From Oscillospiraceae bacterium (GTDB lineage Bacteria > Bacillota > Clostridia > Oscillospirales > Ruminococcaceae): a stretch of DNA of 32,648 nucleotides. The notes under the pieces are model-generated. The model had not been told where the DNA came from. It made no database searches and saw nothing but the letters and a program-made list of their open reading frames with translations. How positions within the stretch are numbered: the first letter of the stretch is position 1; each line of letters starts with the position of its first letter. The position numbers and the translations under genes are program-made. The DNA lies in contig JAFUJP010000199.1 in NCBI GenBank assembly GCA_017473745.1, positions 1 to 32,648 of the forward strand. The letters are read 5' to 3'. Below, piece after piece: positions 31,905 to 32,648 of this stretch.

Positions 31905-32648
31905 TCATACAAGTCTTGTGATGACAAGATGTGCGGAAACAGATTCGGTTCCGCCCGCAACAGGGGTAATGGTAAGTGCAGCGGCTGTGCCTGCCGGGTT
32001 ACGAACGGTTATAACGGAGTTTACGGCTGTGGTTGTAACAACAGCCATTCCGATAATCTGTGAAGAACCTGTTGCTCTTCCGAACACAGCATAGGGAAGT
32101 TCCGCACCGTTAAGAGTAAGCACAAGCTGCCCGGCTTCGGTAACGGCAACTTCGAAAAGAATCTGATAGCTTCCTATATCGGCAAGGGTGAAAGAAGAAG
32201 CGCCCGCCCGGGCAATACCGGTGCCGGTGTTGGCGCCATCCTGGGGAAAGTCAACATCGGTTCCCGGGGCAACGGTGTCGGCGTTATCGGGCGGCATAAG
32301 TGCATAAAAATCGGCAAAAGCGAGAACTCCGCCTGCGGGACCCTGGGGACCGGCAGGTCCGGTAAGACCGATGGGCCCCTGCGGGCCGGTTGCACCGGTT
32401 TCACCGGCAGGACCCTGGGGACCGGCGGGTCCGGTAAGACCGATAGGCCCCTGCGGTCCGGTTGCACCGGTTTCACCGGCAGGACCTTGAGGACCGGCAG
32501 GTCCGGTAAGACCGATAGGCCCCTGCGGGCCGGTTGCGCCGGTTTCACCGGCGGGACCCTGTGGACCGGCAGGTCCGGTAAGACCGATGGGCCCCTGCGG
32601 GCCGGTTGCTCCGGTTTCACCCGCAGGACCCTGGGGACCGTGTGGTGC
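31905..32648 (-). CDS. Collagen-like surface/exosporium-type protein (N-terminus outside window)
   Basis: The frame is open to the right edge; 247 C-terminal residues are visible. The first 105 or so are Gly-X-Y triplets in a 24-residue repeat ([20 protein letters not shown] then TGPA), which would form a collagen triple helix. The last 140 residues (from [20 protein letters not shown] to the end [11 protein letters not shown]) are a beta-rich, Ala/Thr-rich domain resembling the BclA/C1q-like C-terminal trimerisation domain of Firmicutes collagen-like proteins. In-frame ATG 32297 lies inside the C-terminal domain and is not the start. Such proteins sit on spores or the cell surface. At the edge the triplet pattern breaks (APH). 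No signal is visible. Confidence 0.9.
   Translation of the reverse strand, partial: APHGPQGPAGETGATGPQGPIGLTGPAGPQGPAGETGATGPQGPIGLTGPAGPQGPAGETGATGPQGPIGLTGPAGPQGPAGETGATGPQGPIGLTGPAGPQGPAGGVLAFADFYALMPPDNADTVAPGTDVDFPQDGANTGTGIARAGASSFTLADIGSYQILFEVAVTEAGQLVLTLNGAELPYAVFGRATGSSQIIGMAVVTTTAVNSVITVRNPAGTAAALTITPVAGGTESVSAHLVITRLV
32341..32648. repeat. 72-bp tandem repeat coding for collagen triplets, about 4.3 copies
   Basis: The motif ccctggggaccggc recurs at 32341, 32413, 32485, 32557 and 32629, exactly 72 bases apart, with a few silent changes between copies. It encodes the 24-residue Gly-X-Y unit and continues beyond the window. Confidence 0.95.

Noticed and set aside
32341..32648. CRISPR array
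   Set aside because: The 72-bp units are contiguous with no unique spacers and lie in frame within a collagen-like coding sequence.

Overview
The window looks like a chromosome segment from an anaerobic gut or rumen Firmicute of class Clostridia, probably Oscillospiraceae/Ruminococcaceae-like. The signs are a dockerin protein, strong AGGAGG ribosome binding sites with frequent TTG starts, T-box leaders, a ferredoxin-dependent 2-oxoacid oxidoreductase, a CotJC-type manganese catalase, and short palindromic intergenic repeats. I saw no rRNA, intact tRNA, CRISPR array, transposase or phage gene. Assignments come from reading motifs by eye. No database search was run.

Left part, mostly plus strand (1-10640). 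It opens with the end of a dockerin protein. A 679-base gap follows, holding three hairpin terminators and the 3' half of a tRNA-Ser(GGA), a possible scar of integration. Then come a TetR regulator and a 2264-residue secreted multidomain surface protein, an HdeD-like membrane protein with a small anchored protein, and a stand-alone nucleotidyltransferase-like protein.

Middle (10824-17651). A sigma-70-family factor and a membrane-anchored putative anti-sigma factor are read on the minus strand. They diverge from a manganese catalase across a region with a GGAATATTCC palindrome. A nitroreductase, a lipoprotein and two unrecognised membrane proteins follow, mostly as single genes bounded by clear terminators.

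Right part, minus strand (17752-31820), is the most interesting region. In transcription order it contains: a T-box leader (specifier read as ATC, Ile) and an XRE-cupin-acyl-CoA ligase fusion; a second T-box leader (specifier read as GTA, Val) and a paralogous fusion; a P-loop ATPase; four subunits of a VOR-type 2-oxoacid:ferredoxin oxidoreductase; and the branched-chain aminotransferase IlvE. After a strong hairpin come a LeuA-like protein whose metal-binding HxH is SxS and a fusion of a TIM-barrel domain with a third acyl-CoA ligase. T-boxes switch genes on when a tRNA is uncharged. I therefore infer that this cluster makes valine and isoleucine (perhaps also leucine) by activating branched short-chain acids to CoA thioesters, reductively carboxylating them with VOR and transaminating the product, rather than degrading amino acids.

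The window ends in a collagen-like surface protein with a 72-bp tandem repeat (31905-32648, minus strand, N-terminus outside the window).
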